Positions 31,597-42,445 of a stretch of DNA of 64,000 bases are shown piece by piece; position 1 is the stretch's first letter, and every line of letters begins with the position of its first letter. Both the position numbers and the translations under genes were made by a program. This stretch comes from Meghimatium bilineatum (lineage: Eukaryota > Mollusca > Gastropoda > Stylommatophora > Philomycidae). The notes under the pieces were generated by a model, which was not told the origin of the DNA, ran no database searches, and saw only the letters and a list, made by a program, of their open reading frames with translations. The DNA lies in the NCBI GenBank assembly GCA_034231615.1, contig CM067312.1:7675747-7739746 (forward strand), written 5' to 3'.

Positions 31597-32236
31597 TTCT
31601 GCTAGAGTAGAAAGTGAAAGATATAGTATTAAAACAGGTCAACCAATTCAAACATTTATGCACAACGATAACAGCAGATGGAAGAAGTTCAATAGAAATA
31701 ATAAGCAGAATAGGGCAGGCAAAAACAACATTCAGAAAAATGAAAATTATATTCTGTAATATGACCTTGTCATTAGAGGTGAGGAAAAGAGTTCTGCAGT
31801 TCAATATAACTCATCTACTAACTAACATATGGATGCGAGTCTTGGACAATAAACAAACAGGAAAGTGGGAAATTAGACGGAATAGAGATGTGGTTCTACA
31901 GAAGAATGCTGAGAATAACATGGACTGCCAGAAAAAACTAATGTAGAAGTGTTGAAAGAGTCAAATGCGAAACCGACCTTAATCGATAATATAAGAAAAA
32001 GACAGTCATCATTTTCTGGCCACTTCATGAGACAGGGAGGTTTGGAGAACGTATTCACAACAGACAAGATTGAAGGCAACAGAGACAGAGGCCGACAACG
32101 TGAGAAAATATTAGACAGTTTGATAACCTGGCACTGCAGGGAAACAACAACAATCTTGATACATAATACTGGAGACAGAGAGCTGTGGAGAGCCATGATT
32201 GCTACGCTAGACGGCTTGGCACCTGATGATGATAAA
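31597..32236 (+). mobile_element. LINE L-D 3' region, sense, with TSD
   Basis: 640-bp 5'-truncated non-LTR retrotransposon. First frame: VNQFKHLCTTITADGRSSIE, then IISRIGQAKTTFRKMK. Second frame (31949-32245): SSFSGHFMRQGGLENV, then TDKIEGNRDRGRQREKILDS and DRELWRAMIATL. This is the canonical end of a widespread invertebrate LINE family. The flanks share TTCGGGTAAA (31587-31596 and 32237-32246), a likely 10-bp target-site duplication. A frameshift and stops near 31930 break it. Confidence 0.85.
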
Positions 32237-32246
32237 TTCGGGTAAA

Positions 32247-32589
32247 ATCATGTACTTGTGTGCGGTTGAAAGTGGTATATTCACGAGTTGATTTTAGATA
32301 AATATTGAATGAATTTGTGAGTGTGTTAGTTCAGTTTCACCTTCATCTGCACTTTCTATCATCGCTTGTACTTGCTCTTAGAGTTTCTAAACATCAACGT
32401 AATGCTAATTAAAAAACACTTGCTGCCAATTATTGAGAATTTAAAATCACTCGCTACAAGACTCGCCAGAAGAATCAAAAGACGCCTTCATAGTTGACGA
32501 TTTTGATTATTTTCATGGTTTTCGTTGGTCAATGTGTATATACTTGTGTCAGAGAGAAGTTAGGCGCAACCGAGTAAAATTCTGCCCTT
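32247..32589. other. Unassigned spacer
   Basis: No gene or repeat recognised. Confidence 0.45.
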
Positions 32590-33165
32590 GAAAATTCAAC
32601 ACTAGAGTATGGGTACAAATTCAACACCAGAGCATAGGTACAAATTCAACACTGGAGTATGGGTACAAATCCAACACTAGAGAATAGGTAGAAATTGAAC
32701 ACTGAAATATGGATACAAATCCAACACTAGAGAATAGGTACAAATTGAGCACTGGAGTATGGGTACAAATTCAATACTGAAGTATGGTTACACATTCAAT
32801 ACTGGAGTATGGGTACACATTCAATACTGGAGTATGGGTACACATTCAACACTGGAGTATGGGTACACATTCAACACTGGAGTATGGGTACACATTCAAC
32901 ACCAGAGAATAGGTACAAATTTAACACTGGAGTATGGGTACAAATTCAACACTAGAGAATAGGTACAAATTTAACACTGGAGTATGGGTACAAATTCAAT
33001 ACTGAAGTATGGTTACAAATTCAACAATGAAGTATGGGTACAAATTCAACACTGAAGTATGGGTACAAATTCAATACTGAAATATGGGTACAAATTCAAC
33101 ACTGAAGTATGGGTACAAATTCAACACTGAAGTATGGGTACAAATTCAACACTGGAGTATGGGTA
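32590..33165. repeat. 25-bp minisatellite
   Basis: About 23 copies of ATTCAACACTGGAGTATGGG + TACAA. Subtypes (GGAGTATGGG, GAAGTATGGG, AGAGAATAGG) are locally clustered. Confidence 0.94.
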
Positions 33166-33174
33166 AAGATGAAC

Positions 33175-33350
33175 AATCACGACTCAATATCTAAAAAATT
33201 TTTGCCCGAAACAGTAGAGGGTGGAAAGAGAAGAGGCAGTTAAAGAAAATTCTGGATTGATAACATCAAGAAATAGTCTTTGCATGATTTTTCTACACTC
33301 CCCAGAATTGCCGAGGATATAGATGTTTTGAGAGTTTTCTTGTGCGGATG
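33175..33350 (+). mobile_element. LINE L-E 3' scrap, sense
   Basis: Reads FLPETVEGGKRRGS, a stop, RKFWIDNIKK, then SLHDFSTLPRIAEDIDVL. This is the 'EGGKRRGRQRKxWxDNIKxWTSL' end of L-E-type LINEs. A stop replaces one residue of the RGRQRK block. Confidence 0.65.
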
Positions 33351-33392
33351 CCTCCAGAATGGCACCAATTCGAGCCTAACGGGTTATGGGCC

Positions 33393-33396
<4 letters not shown>

Positions 33397-33453
<57 letters not shown>

Positions 33454-33470
33454 TATTATTATTATTATTT
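33397..33470. repeat. (TTA)n microsatellite
   Basis: About 24 TTA/ATT triplets with one ACT unit. Followed by a short TA run (33488-33501). Confidence 0.95.
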
Positions 33471-33879
33471 TCATCATCAGTATCGTTGTATATATATATA
33501 TTATACACACACTCTGTGTCGCCTGCCAGCACCGACCAACGTAATTCGCGAAAATAATTATAATTGAAAACATGACATAAAAAGGCTTGTTTTGATTCTG
33601 CTTTCAGGTCTTCTATTAGCAAGAGTCGCGTTCTGTGTGACCGTTGACATTAATTAAGAAAGGGCAACCAATTCATTGGTCAAATACGTTACAGATGATC
33701 AATTCGGAGGTCTCGTTCGTAATTAAATACGGCAACGCTTGGCTGGGCACTTCAATACCGATACATACACACATTAAAAAACAAAAGCCATTGGTAACAT
33801 CATATTCAGAAAGTAGCCATCAATCTAACATTCTGTTGGCAGCAATTATTTTCTAGGTACTATAAATACGTTCAGTAGT

Positions 33880-34010
33880 TTGCCATGCTTGAGTTCTGAA
33901 CGGTAGGATGCACAATTTCCCGCATCGGGATTTGAGCCCGGTATCTTGACGTAAGATTCTTTCACCTCAAAAGTCCCCATTATTTCAAGAACCTTTGCAG
34001 TAGCTACGAT
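33880..34010 (-). mobile_element. tRNA-like SINE head, antisense
   Basis: The reverse complement reads GGGGACTTTTGAGGTGAAAG (A-box-like) and ATACCGGGCTCAAATCCCGA (B-box-like). The spacing is compatible with a tRNA-derived SINE promoter. Confidence 0.5.
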
Positions 34011-34136
34011 GTGCGAGCACTACCTCCGAGAACTTCACGTGTAAGGTTTATTTGAGCAATTTATGTCTATATGGTCGACAGCTTATTTATAATTTTCTTG
34101 ACATATATATTTAAATAAAAAATTAAAGGTTTTTAT

Positions 34137-34405
34137 CGTGTATGTAAAGTTACGGAAGACTGGCCTCAGAAGCTGTGGATCTTGTATGTGAAGTTACAGA
34201 AGACTGGTCTCCGAAGTTGTGGATCTTGTATGTGAAGTTACAGAAGACTGGTCTCCGAAGTTGTGGATCTTGTATGTGAAGTTACAGAAGACTGGTCTCC
34301 GAAGCTGTGGATTTTGTATGTGAAGTTACAGAAGACTGGCTTCCGAAGCTGTCGATCTTGTATGTGAAGTTACAGAAGACTGGTCTCCGAAGCTGTGGAT
34401 TAAGA
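34137..34405. repeat. 44-bp minisatellite
   Basis: Six copies of GTATGTGAAGTTACAGAAGA, CTGGTCTCCGAAGCTGTGGA, TCTT. Confidence 0.94.
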
Positions 34406-35300
34406 ACAAAATATGACGTCTTGAGTGTGTATACGCCGGTTTTATGCTGTTAATGATTAGTCGTCAATTTGTGGTATGACGTATCTTGGTGGATACCGTG
34501 ATTCTCTGTTGAATTCCACATCTGACATTATAATGGGCCACTTTCATGGTAAGAGCACCATTTCAGGCAATCGTACTCTAACAGAGAGCAGGCACTTCAT
34601 GGTGGCAAATAAATGTTTGAATACAGATAGCATTGAACAAGGGAAAAACGTCGAGCAAATCTCGGGGAGCACATTTCGTTCAAATTCACTGATCGATACT
34701 ATGTTAAGAATCAAACTCTGGACGTGTTGGTAGAGCTGCCGGAAAGCAAGTCCACGTCTTTGAGGACGAAGCAACACAAACCTTTCTTTACTCAATGTTC
34801 AACAAAATTATACACAGATAATTGGGTCTAGGGTATCAACAATACAGTGGGCAATGATAAAGAAGTTCTTAAAAGAGATGTATTCGCCGGAAGCGACGCT
34901 CATCATCCGAAATAAGCGTAATCGACCCAAGTTTAACCCCCGCTTGCCTTCTCCTCACCTTATACTGCAACTCAGGGAACGTTTTGGCCTGTAAGTTGCA
35001 AGGGCACAGTGGATGATAAACAGGCAGGTGTGGCACGTTCGAAAGAAATGCACAATTCAAGACCCCTACACAGAACATGTTTTGCGATGTTGAAAGGGAA
35101 AGGGAGCTCCTCAATTAAGGCGAAACACAAAACCCAAAGAGCCAGAGAAGTTCAGATGATCAGACATGGACCGTAGTAATACAAACACAAAAGCAAATAT
35201 TATAAACAATAGGTAAAGCAAGTGATATACAAAACTGCTACTAATGTTGAGACAATAATACAAGAAATAATAATTGAGAATAATAATAAGGATAATACAT
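34406..35300. other. Unassigned spacer
   Basis: Ordinary-complexity sequence. Opposed 81-85-residue frames (34476-34795) have no recognised domain. I cannot exclude a small host exon but see no support for one. Confidence 0.4.
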
Positions 35301-35878
35301 ATTGACGTTTCGGTGTAAGATCTTCGTCAGAACAATAGCGATTATTATAGTATACCGCCCCCTCCCAAAATAAAATAAAACAAAACACAAACATGCAGAA
35401 TAATAATAGAATGTTATTTATTGACAATGTATATTAAACCCGCAAACGAGACAGGATGGACGGATCAAAGATTTGACACCAGCTCCTGCACCTAAAATGC
35501 TAAATTGTTAACCGTATTTTATAGCCTTGTTATTTTCACATTAATTTCGCGAGTGGGCCGTAATGTGCTTTTGTGTCTTTCCCTTTCTTTATAATGTGTG
35601 TTTTAATGATGCTTAGTTAACTTTGAGAATAGAGACATCCTACAAGTAAAACATACAGCTTGTAGAGAGTTATTCTGTCTTTACTTGCAGTACCAAACTA
35701 ATTAGTGATTTAGAGAGATAAAGCTAGAGTATAGAGAAACCACCAGAAGCTGAAAATGGGGAGTGGGGGAGGCTGGGTAACACGAGGCAAATGTCTCTTT
35801 CTTCTTCTTTCGTTCGCTAATAATGTCTATATCTGCAGTGTTGTAGGCAAATGTCAAAATGAACGGAAATATGGAGTG

Positions 35879-36373
35879 CAGTCATCCCTCGTTATTTCGC
35901 GGTTTATTTTATCGCGGCCTCAGTACATCGCGGATTTATAATAACATTTACACTTTAGTTACTTCTACGTATGTTACACACACACACACACACGTATGTT
36001 ACACACACACACACACACACACGTATGTTACACACACACACGTATGTTACACACACACACGTATGTTACACACACACACGTATGTTACACACACACACGT
36101 ATGTTACACACACACGTATCATATTTATATTATTTATACATTATTTTATGTATGTTATTTATACTATTAATATTTTATTTACATGTTTGAAACTATTCTT
36201 TAATGTTCTAATGATAACATATGTACTTATATATGGCTTTCATATACACTTATATTATAAATATACAAAAAATGTACGCGTGTTAAAAATGAGAGGGTGA
36301 CACTACTTCGCGGTTTTTCACTTATCGCGGCCGGTTCTGTTCCCTATTAACCGCGATAACTGAGGGATGACTG
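35879..36373 (+). mobile_element. 495-bp pogo/Tigger-like MITE
   Basis: Long terminal inverted repeats: the left end is CAGTCATCCCTCGTTATTTC then GCGG, and the reverse complement of the right end is CAGTCATCCCTCAGTTATCG then CGG, with further subterminal CGCGG/CCGCG pairing. These ends match the CAGTCATCCCTCG...CGCGG type of Tigger elements. The expected TA duplication is not seen (flanks TG and GA). The interior is AT-rich and non-coding and holds a CA-rich array. Orientation is arbitrary. Confidence 0.85.
35965..36118. repeat. ~18-26-bp CA-rich minisatellite inside the MITE
   Basis: Seven or eight units of CGTATGTTACACACACACA with 4-10 CA steps per unit, lying wholly within the MITE. Confidence 0.92.
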
Positions 36374-36629
36374 GACGCTCTTACCTTCGTTCTTATGTGC
36401 TTTCCCCTGACATTTCTCCCTGCCACCGCACATGTCTCACGTATGGGTATGTCTTTCAAAAAAAATAATTATGTTTCCACAGTTTGTATTTCACATCAAC
36501 CACCAGTTTACCTGTGTGTCCATCAACATCATGCGCCACACTTGTTGGTCAATGTATTTATATGTGATTTTTACTACCAATGAGAATCATGACGTGGCAA
36601 ATAATTTATAGAAAAACTTTCTAGATCAC

Positions 36630-36870
36630 CGTGGTGATGTGGTATAGTCAAAGCCTGTTAAAAATATTGCGATATGGAGTTCGAAACTGGGTTGCGACGC
36701 TCTCAAAAAAAGTGCATGTGTATGTAATGAGAACAATCGCTTATACTGTGGAGTTACGTGCTCGGATCGATTTTGTCCGCAGGTGGTGAGACGTCCTGTT
36801 ACAAAAAAGGAACGGTTTGAAAAAAATCCGGTTACAATTAAGTCAATCCTCTACTGCTTTTGAGCCCTCA
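36630..36870 (+). mobile_element. tRNA-derived SINE S-2, diverged, sense
   Basis: Head GTGATGTGGTATAGTCAAAG (A box) and TATGGAGTTCGAAACTGGG (B box). The body retains TGTGGAGTTACGTGCT and the 3' motif AAGTCAATCCTCTAC. Confidence 0.6.
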
Positions 36871-36879
36871 TTTGAGTCA

Positions 36880-37245
36880 AGTATGTCAGTTGTTAGTCAC
36901 CTGCTCGGGCGATTCGAGGTTCAATTCAACAGGAAATATTTTAAAATCACAAATCGCCTGTGTGTTGCCGGGTCCCGAAAGGTGAGAAGAGAATAGCAAC
37001 ACTGTTTACCTTCCATGCATGTCGTAAAAGGCAACTAAGGAGGTTATGGGCCATGGGATGGAGTTGGCTGTCCCATCCCATATAGGGTCAGTGACCCAAA
37101 GCCATGCTGAAGTCGGACGTGTCAGGCCGAAAGGCACAGATATCGCAGCAATGCTGGAAACCATGACACAACACATTCCGTTCTCTGGACTACATCCTGC
37201 TAATTTGCAGGAGTTTGAGAACGAACGCAGAAGAAGAAGAAATCA
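36880..37245 (+). mobile_element. SINE-like repeat S-3 with tRNA-like head, sense
   Basis: Longest S-3 copy. The head has TCAGTTGTTAGTCACCTGC (A-box-like) and GATTCGAGGTTCAATTCAAC (B-box-like). The body has TGCATGTCGTAAAAGGCAAC, CCCATATAGGGTCAGTGACC and CAACACATTCCGTTCTC. The end is TTGCAGGAGTTTGAGAACG with a GCAGAAGAAGAAGAAA tail. Head, body and short-repeat tail make it a plausible SINE. Confidence 0.7.
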
Positions 37246-37490
37246 CAAACTGCTGCATGGTCGACCCAGTCTAAGGACACTAGTATCAGATTCTGGACAG
37301 GTAAAGGCAGCAAGCTTAATTTTTGACCATATCATTACTTGATATTCTGTTAGTTGTGGGAAAATACGGGACTAATGTCGTATTCCCCAATATGCCTCAG
37401 TAGTGTGGAGAATGGAGTGTGGAGAATGGGAAATGTTACTTTGAGTTAACATGAAAAACAAGTAAATTTAAATTTATAGGAATAGTCGAT
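37246..37490. other. Unassigned spacer
   Basis: Contains a short duplication (GTGTGGAGAATGG twice near 37406-37430). No gene. Confidence 0.45.
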
Positions 37491-37494
37491 TAGT

Positions 37495-37745
37495 CCATAC
37501 TTGATTCTTGATTAGAAACTTACCTCACATCACATGGGGCATTCCCATAAGTGCTTCGCCCTCTGTTCCAGCAGCCATCCGACTCGATGCGTTTCCGTGT
37601 CTAATGCTGCCGAAACAGAGGTAGACATCAGAGCACAACTCTGGCCCTTCCGACAGGTTTCTTTGTTGTTCCGCCCACCCACGCCGTGCCCGTAACTAGT
37701 TCACGCAAAACGTCAGCCCGTCGGAACAACATGGTAACTGTTATC
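37495..37745 (-). mobile_element. LINE L-C 3' end, antisense
   Basis: The reverse complement matches 29169-29439: GTAGTCGTAAACTTCGATAA at its 5' side, HRVGWLLEQRAKHLWECP at its end, then AATCAAG heptamers. The two copies share the same 5' boundary region, suggesting preferred truncation or a derived non-autonomous subfamily. Confidence 0.78.
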
Positions 37746-37751
37746 GAAGTT

Positions 37752-37882
37752 TACGACTACGGGATTGTATAGATGACGTGCCATGAAGTTTCTATAAGAA
37801 AACCTCAATATAAAGGCCTGTCATCTACTAAGGTTTTCTGTTGCATGGTTAGTTTGTCTAGTGAGCCATTGGTGAGACCCAC
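37752..37882 (-). mobile_element. SINE-like repeat S-5, antisense fragment
   Basis: Matches 9170-9300: TATAGATGACGTGCCATGAA, AAACCTCAATATAAAGGCC, GTGAGCCATTGGTGAGACC. It abuts the antisense L-C fragment. Confidence 0.6.
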
Positions 37883-37894
37883 GACTAGTCCATA

Positions 37895-38091
37895 CTACCA
37901 ACAGACAGCATGCCACAAATGACCATGACACATAGACATCACGGCTATAAAGCCAGAGGCAGACAATGTAAAAGATGGATCACATTAATCAAGGAAGCCA
38001 TAGGAGCAAGCTTACAAACAGCACACAAGAAGGCCATCTCCAGAGAACTCTTCCGACCCCTGACGCCGCAAGGCAAACAAGGGACACAGCG

Positions 38092-38095
<4 letters not shown>
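37895..38095 (+). mobile_element. LINE L-B 3' end, sense
   Basis: The frame 37910-38104 reads GYKARGRQCKRWITLIKEAI, then AHKKAISRELFRPLTPQG, the end of the L-B protein (compare RAVSRKLF at 40.7 kb). It is followed directly by a (GATA)n array, which is the LINE's own 3' tail type. Confidence 0.8.
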
Positions 38096-38342
<247 letters not shown>

Positions 38343-38344
38343 GA

Positions 38345-38720
38345 CTAGTGTTTAAACGAAATATGATGTCTCTTGTCTGTTTCCCCGGCAAGCTGGTTGA
38401 TAGCATTCACACTTGCCGTTAAGCGTAGGAGCTGTATGTTTCTGTGCAAGGCCAGAGGTGACGCCTGAGTCATGCTGTGTCCGTGTTTGTCGAGGGTCGT
38501 GATGTTATCTATCCATCTCTTTCTTGGTCTACCCGTGGCTCTGTATCCAGATAATCGTTTGTTATAAGCTCTCAATGGTATTTGGTTCGGATCCATTCTC
38601 ATAAGGTGACAAAACCACATTATCTTCTGACGTTCTATATATTCGATACAAGATATTATTCCTACTCCTCTTCTGATATCGTCATTTCTTATTCTGTCTA
38701 TTTAGGTGACCATAGCTGCC
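38345..38720 (-). mobile_element. LINE L-A 3' region, antisense
   Basis: The minus-strand frame 38620-38345 reads MWFCHLMRMDPNQIPLRAYN, then GYRATGRPRKRWIDNITTLD. This is the best preserved L-A C-terminus in the window. Its 3' end (TTCCCCGGCAAGCTGG in plus orientation) abuts the GATA array rather than a heptamer tail. Confidence 0.82.
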
Positions 38721-38875
38721 TTTCTCAAAGATTATGTTATGGAGATTACATGTTTACAAATTGGTAATGATACTGAAAAGACATATCACACGTGATCTTG
38801 ACATACATTTTCGAAGAGAAGTATGTATATGCACATGTTTGTGTGTATGTTTGCTTGTGTGTATGTATGTTTGTA

Positions 38876-39848
38876 CGTGCTTTCGGTCTCACCATCAGCA
38901 CCGCGAAGACTTTAGTAATGTATCAACCAGCATCAGGTGTCCCCTACACAGAGCCAGTTATCACAGTTAAGGGACAAAAACATAATATTGCCAATAAGTT
39001 TGCATATCTCGGCAGCTCTCTATCACAAACTGCAATAATTGATGAGGATGTTGCCCTGCGTATTGCTCGTGCCAGTGCAGCATTTGGGAGCCTTTGTGTC
39101 AACGTCTGGATCAGGCGTGGTCTCAGTCTGAACTAAGTTGGACGTGTACCATGAAGTGGTTCTACCAACAATGCTTTATGCTGCGTCATCCTGGACTGTC
39201 TATGCGAGACACGCTCGACAGCTTAGCTCTTTTCATCTTCGGTGCCTACGAAACCTCATGGGAGTACGTGGCAGGATCGTGTACCAGATACGGAAATTCT
39301 TCAGAAGTCCCATATGCAAAGCATCCATGCAATGCTGACTAGGTTCCAACTCCGCTGGACTGGCCACATCGTCCGTATGCCAGACAAGCCCCTTCCAAAG
39401 ATATTATTCTATGGGGAGCTGTGCGAAGGTAAACGTTCAAGTGGAGGGCAGAGAAAGCGCTTCAAGGATCACATAAAAAGCACTCGCAGGAAATGCAGCA
39501 TCGATCCAAGCTCATGGGAGACTACAGCACTTGATCGCTCACCCTGGCACACCCAGATCACTGCTGGCATCACGAAATTCGAAAAAGAAAGAACACTGCA
39601 TGCAATCCACAAGCGCAAGAAGCGGAAGAACAAATTCGTAAATTCTCCTACCCCGAACCTTCAGCACTCCTGCATGCACTGCAATAGAACTTTCCGTGCA
39701 CGAATCGGATTCATCGGGCATCTACGAACTCACAAACCAAATTATTTAATTACCAATTTGAATTATTATATATTATGTTTTTTTCCATCGCATTTAATGT
39801 TTTTCATGCCATGCTCATCTTCGCTCGCGAAGGAGGAACACCATCATC
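38876..39848 (+). mobile_element. LINE L-Z with C-terminal zinc finger, sense
   Basis: About 970 bp, 5'-truncated. In order it reads FGLTISTAKTLVMYQPASG, NKFAYLGSSLSQTAIIDED, ARHARQLSSFHLRCLRNLMG, TRFQLRWTGHIVRMPDKPLP, LFYGELCEGKRSSGGQRKRF and a terminal C2H2 finger. This is the well-known 'LRWxGHVxRMxDxRLPK ... GGQxKRFKD' LINE C-terminus. The flanks share ATGTATGTTTGTA (38863-38875 and 39849-39861), a possible 13-bp target-site duplication in ATGT-rich DNA. Frameshifts near 39135 and 39240 split it. The 3' end is TCGCGAAGGAGGAACACC. Confidence 0.88.
39242..39760 (+). pseudogene. L-Z C-terminal domain with C2H2 zinc finger
   Basis: An open frame covering the last ~170 residues of the L-Z protein: the RWTGHIVRMPD block, the GGQRKRFKDHIKS basic block, a Lys/Arg-rich linker (KRKKRKNKF), then CMHCNRTFRARIGFIGHLRT-H. 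The finger fits C-x2-C-x12-H-x3-H, so all four ligands are present. Such fingers are thought to help the LINE protein bind nucleic acid. The frame overruns the finger into the 3' untranslated region because the original stop has changed. Compare the cleaner copy at 60828. Confidence 0.85.
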
Positions 39849-39861
39849 ATGTATGTTTGTA

Positions 39862-40130
39862 TGTATGTTTGTTTATGTGTTGTGCTTGTTCCATCGTTGC
39901 AGTTGACAATGTTCTTGTGTCAACAACGTATAAATGTCCAACTCTGTGCTTTGCGTGAGAAGTCAACATCAGAAAGACTAACATTGCTTCGAACGGTTAA
40001 TAATAAAATATGCATTGATATCGTCTGCCTTCTAAGAGATGCAATGAGAACAAAACGAACACGAAAAACAGAGAGAAAACAAGTGGATCATACTACATGA
40101 TAATGAGCTGGCATATCGATCCAAACTGGT
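39862..40130. other. Unassigned spacer
   Basis: ATGT-rich start, then ordinary sequence. The 83-residue frame (39849-40100) has no known domain. Confidence 0.4.
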
Positions 40131-40795
40131 AAAGCAGTACCGCGCAAAGCACAGTGTGATTACCTCGGAACAACCTCAATATTATCTCGACCATGCACGA
40201 GCAGAACTCACATACATAGGAAGCAATATAACAACAGACGGAAAAAGCAGCAAAGAAATACAAAATAGATGTAGGTAAAGATTACCAAGCCCCAGGACAA
40301 ATGACACCAATCTAAAGAAAAAAACTGTAGATTTAAACACCAAAATAACACTATTGAAAACGATTATTATGCCAACGCTGTGCTACCAATGTCAAACGTG
40401 GACAACGACAGCACAAGATAATCGTAAACTAGTGACAGCTGAAATGGCATGCTTTCTCAGAATCATAGGAATATCGCTAAGAGTCAGAGTGGGGAATGAG
40501 GACATTACACAAAAAAACCGGCACCACCCTACTCTTGGAATATATTTAGAGACAACAGATCAAATGGTTTGCACACATCAGCAGACTACCACCAGACAGC
40601 ATAACACAGCAAGCTATGCTACACAGATACAGTGATGGCAGACCTAGATGCCGACTACGAAAACGATGGACCACCGAAATAAAAAAGGCGATAAATTCTA
40701 CAGTATAATCAGCACACAAGAGGGCCGTCTCCAGAAAACTCTTCTGCCCTTGACGCTGAAAGGCAACAAAGGGTTGAGCGAAAGAAAGATACACC
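40131..40795 (+). mobile_element. LINE L-B C-terminal region, sense
   Basis: Longest L-B copy. Reads ELTYIGSNITTDGKSSKEIQ, then LLKTIIMPTLCYQCQTWTTT, then IKWFAHISRLPPDSITQQ and GRPRCRLRKRWTTEIKKA, ending KRAVSRKLFCP. The order matches LINE post-RT domains. Stops after CR (about 40276) and a frame change near 40630 break it. The 3' end GCGAAAGAAAGATA carries hardly any GATA tail, unlike the 38.1-kb copy. Confidence 0.83.
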
Positions 40796-40994
40796 GGCTG
40801 ATTTTGTGTGTGTTTACTTGACAGAAATCAGCACTTGAAAGGGCAACGATTCAATGATGCAGATGACGTTATCACCAATGTGACAATACAACTAAGAGAG
40901 GTATCATAGAATGGGTCCCACGTATGTTTCCAGCAGCTGTATGCACGTTGACAAAAGTGCGTGGTTGCTGAAGAGAACTACTTTGAAAGTAATG

Positions 40995-41545
40995 TAGTGT
41001 AGATAATTATATTGCTACTTATTTCTATATAATCCACTAATTCTATTGTTGCTTATTTCTATATAATCCACTAATTATATTGCTACTTATTTCTATATAA
41101 TCCACTAATTCTATTACTACTTATTTCTATATAATCCACTAATTCTATTACTACTTATTTCTATATAATCCACTAATTCTATTACTACTTATTTCTATAT
41201 AATCCACTAATTCTATTGTTGCTTATTTCTATATAATCCACTAATTCTATTGTTGCTTATTTCTATATAATCCACTAATTCTATTACTACTTATTTCTAT
41301 ATAATCCACTAATTCTATTGTTGCTTATTTCTATATAATCCACTAATGCTATTGTTGCTTATTTCTATATAATCCACTAATTCTATTACTACTTATTTCT
41401 ATATAATCCACTAATTCTATTACTACGTATTTCTATATAATCCACTAATTATATTGTTACTTATTTCTATATAATCCACTAATTCTATTGTTGCTTATTT
41501 CTATATAATCCACTAATTCTATTGTTGCTTATTTCTATATATCTA
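40995..41545. repeat. 34-bp minisatellite
   Basis: About 16 copies of TATTTCTATATAATCCACTA + ATTCTATTGTTGCT, with ACTACT and GCTACT subtypes. It runs directly into the 3' end of an antisense L-B element (TATTTCTATATATCTATTCC). Confidence 0.93.
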
Positions 41546-41720
41546 TTCCCTAAACATTTTATCTCCTTTCAGCGTCAGAGGTAGAAGAATTTTCTGGAGA
41601 TGGCCCACGTGTGTGCTGAGTTGAGGAATTTACTGCCTCTTTTATCTCGGTGGTTCAGTGTTTTCGTGGCTGGCATCTAAGTCTGCCTTCACTGTATCTG
41701 TGTAGACAACCTCCTCTTAC
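41540..41720 (-). mobile_element. LINE L-B 3' end, antisense
   Basis: Plus strand reads TATCTATTCCCTAAACATTT, CAGCGTCAGAGGTAGAAGAA, CTGCCTTCACTGTATCTGTG. Same segment as 10320-10495 and the reverse complement of 40620-40795. Only about 180 bp. Confidence 0.75.
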
Positions 41721-42445
41721 TACGACATTGTGGACAGATGACCCTTACTTCGTCACATACGACGCTAAGACAATCCACTTCCCAACATGCTTTGTCTGTA
41801 GTAATGGGTCTGCCTCCTTCCTCCATGGCCTTCTTTTCCTGATTCTTTATTCCCTTCCTTTTCTGGTGCCCTTCTCTCCGGCACCCTCTTCCTATGTCTC
41901 GCTATATCAGTCAGATATCATCTCACGACGTGCTTGCCCGCGATATGTCCTACCTTCCCCTGCTGTGCGCTCCCTGTGTCCTTTGGGCTCACTCCCACTC
42001 CCACATTCCTTCCTTGCGTGACGTATCTCAATCTCGGGGCCTTCGTCTGTCCACTCCCTTTTTCTTCTCTTCTTCTTCACCTTTGCATTTTTCTCAATTT
42101 CTGTTTTCTATCTCTATGGCCATTTGGTTGTAGTCTACCCCTTTCTTTGTATATTTGCTTTTACGCCTATGCTTCTACTTTGGTTCGTGTTTCTGCGTTC
42201 TGCCTTTACTCCCGGTTATTGTCTTATCATATTGTTATTTCTTTCGTGAGTTTGATTACCTTGCACTCCGGCGCCTCTTTTGTTGTGATCAACTTCGTCA
42301 AGTCTGTGTTTTCCTAACCTGGTTCGCTTACTACAATGGCCCGGGCCGTTTATCTGGCCTCCACTGTCCACTTTTGACTTTGTCGCAACACCGAATGTGA
42401 TCATTCGTTTGAGCTCGGACCTGTCGTTATCTCAGTTATTTTACT
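41721..42445. other. CT-rich island of unusual composition
   Basis: About 720 bp richer in C, T and CpG than its surroundings, without a tandem period. A 127-residue plus frame (41934-42317) is open but Leu/Phe/Ser-rich with no recognisable domain. It may be the 5' or internal part of an unrecognised element. I do not call a gene. Confidence 0.4.

Noticed and set aside
34476-34795. Small host gene in the 34.4-34.8 kb spacer
   Set aside because: Opposed 83-85-residue frames without domain, splice or similarity evidence; cannot be supported from sequence alone.
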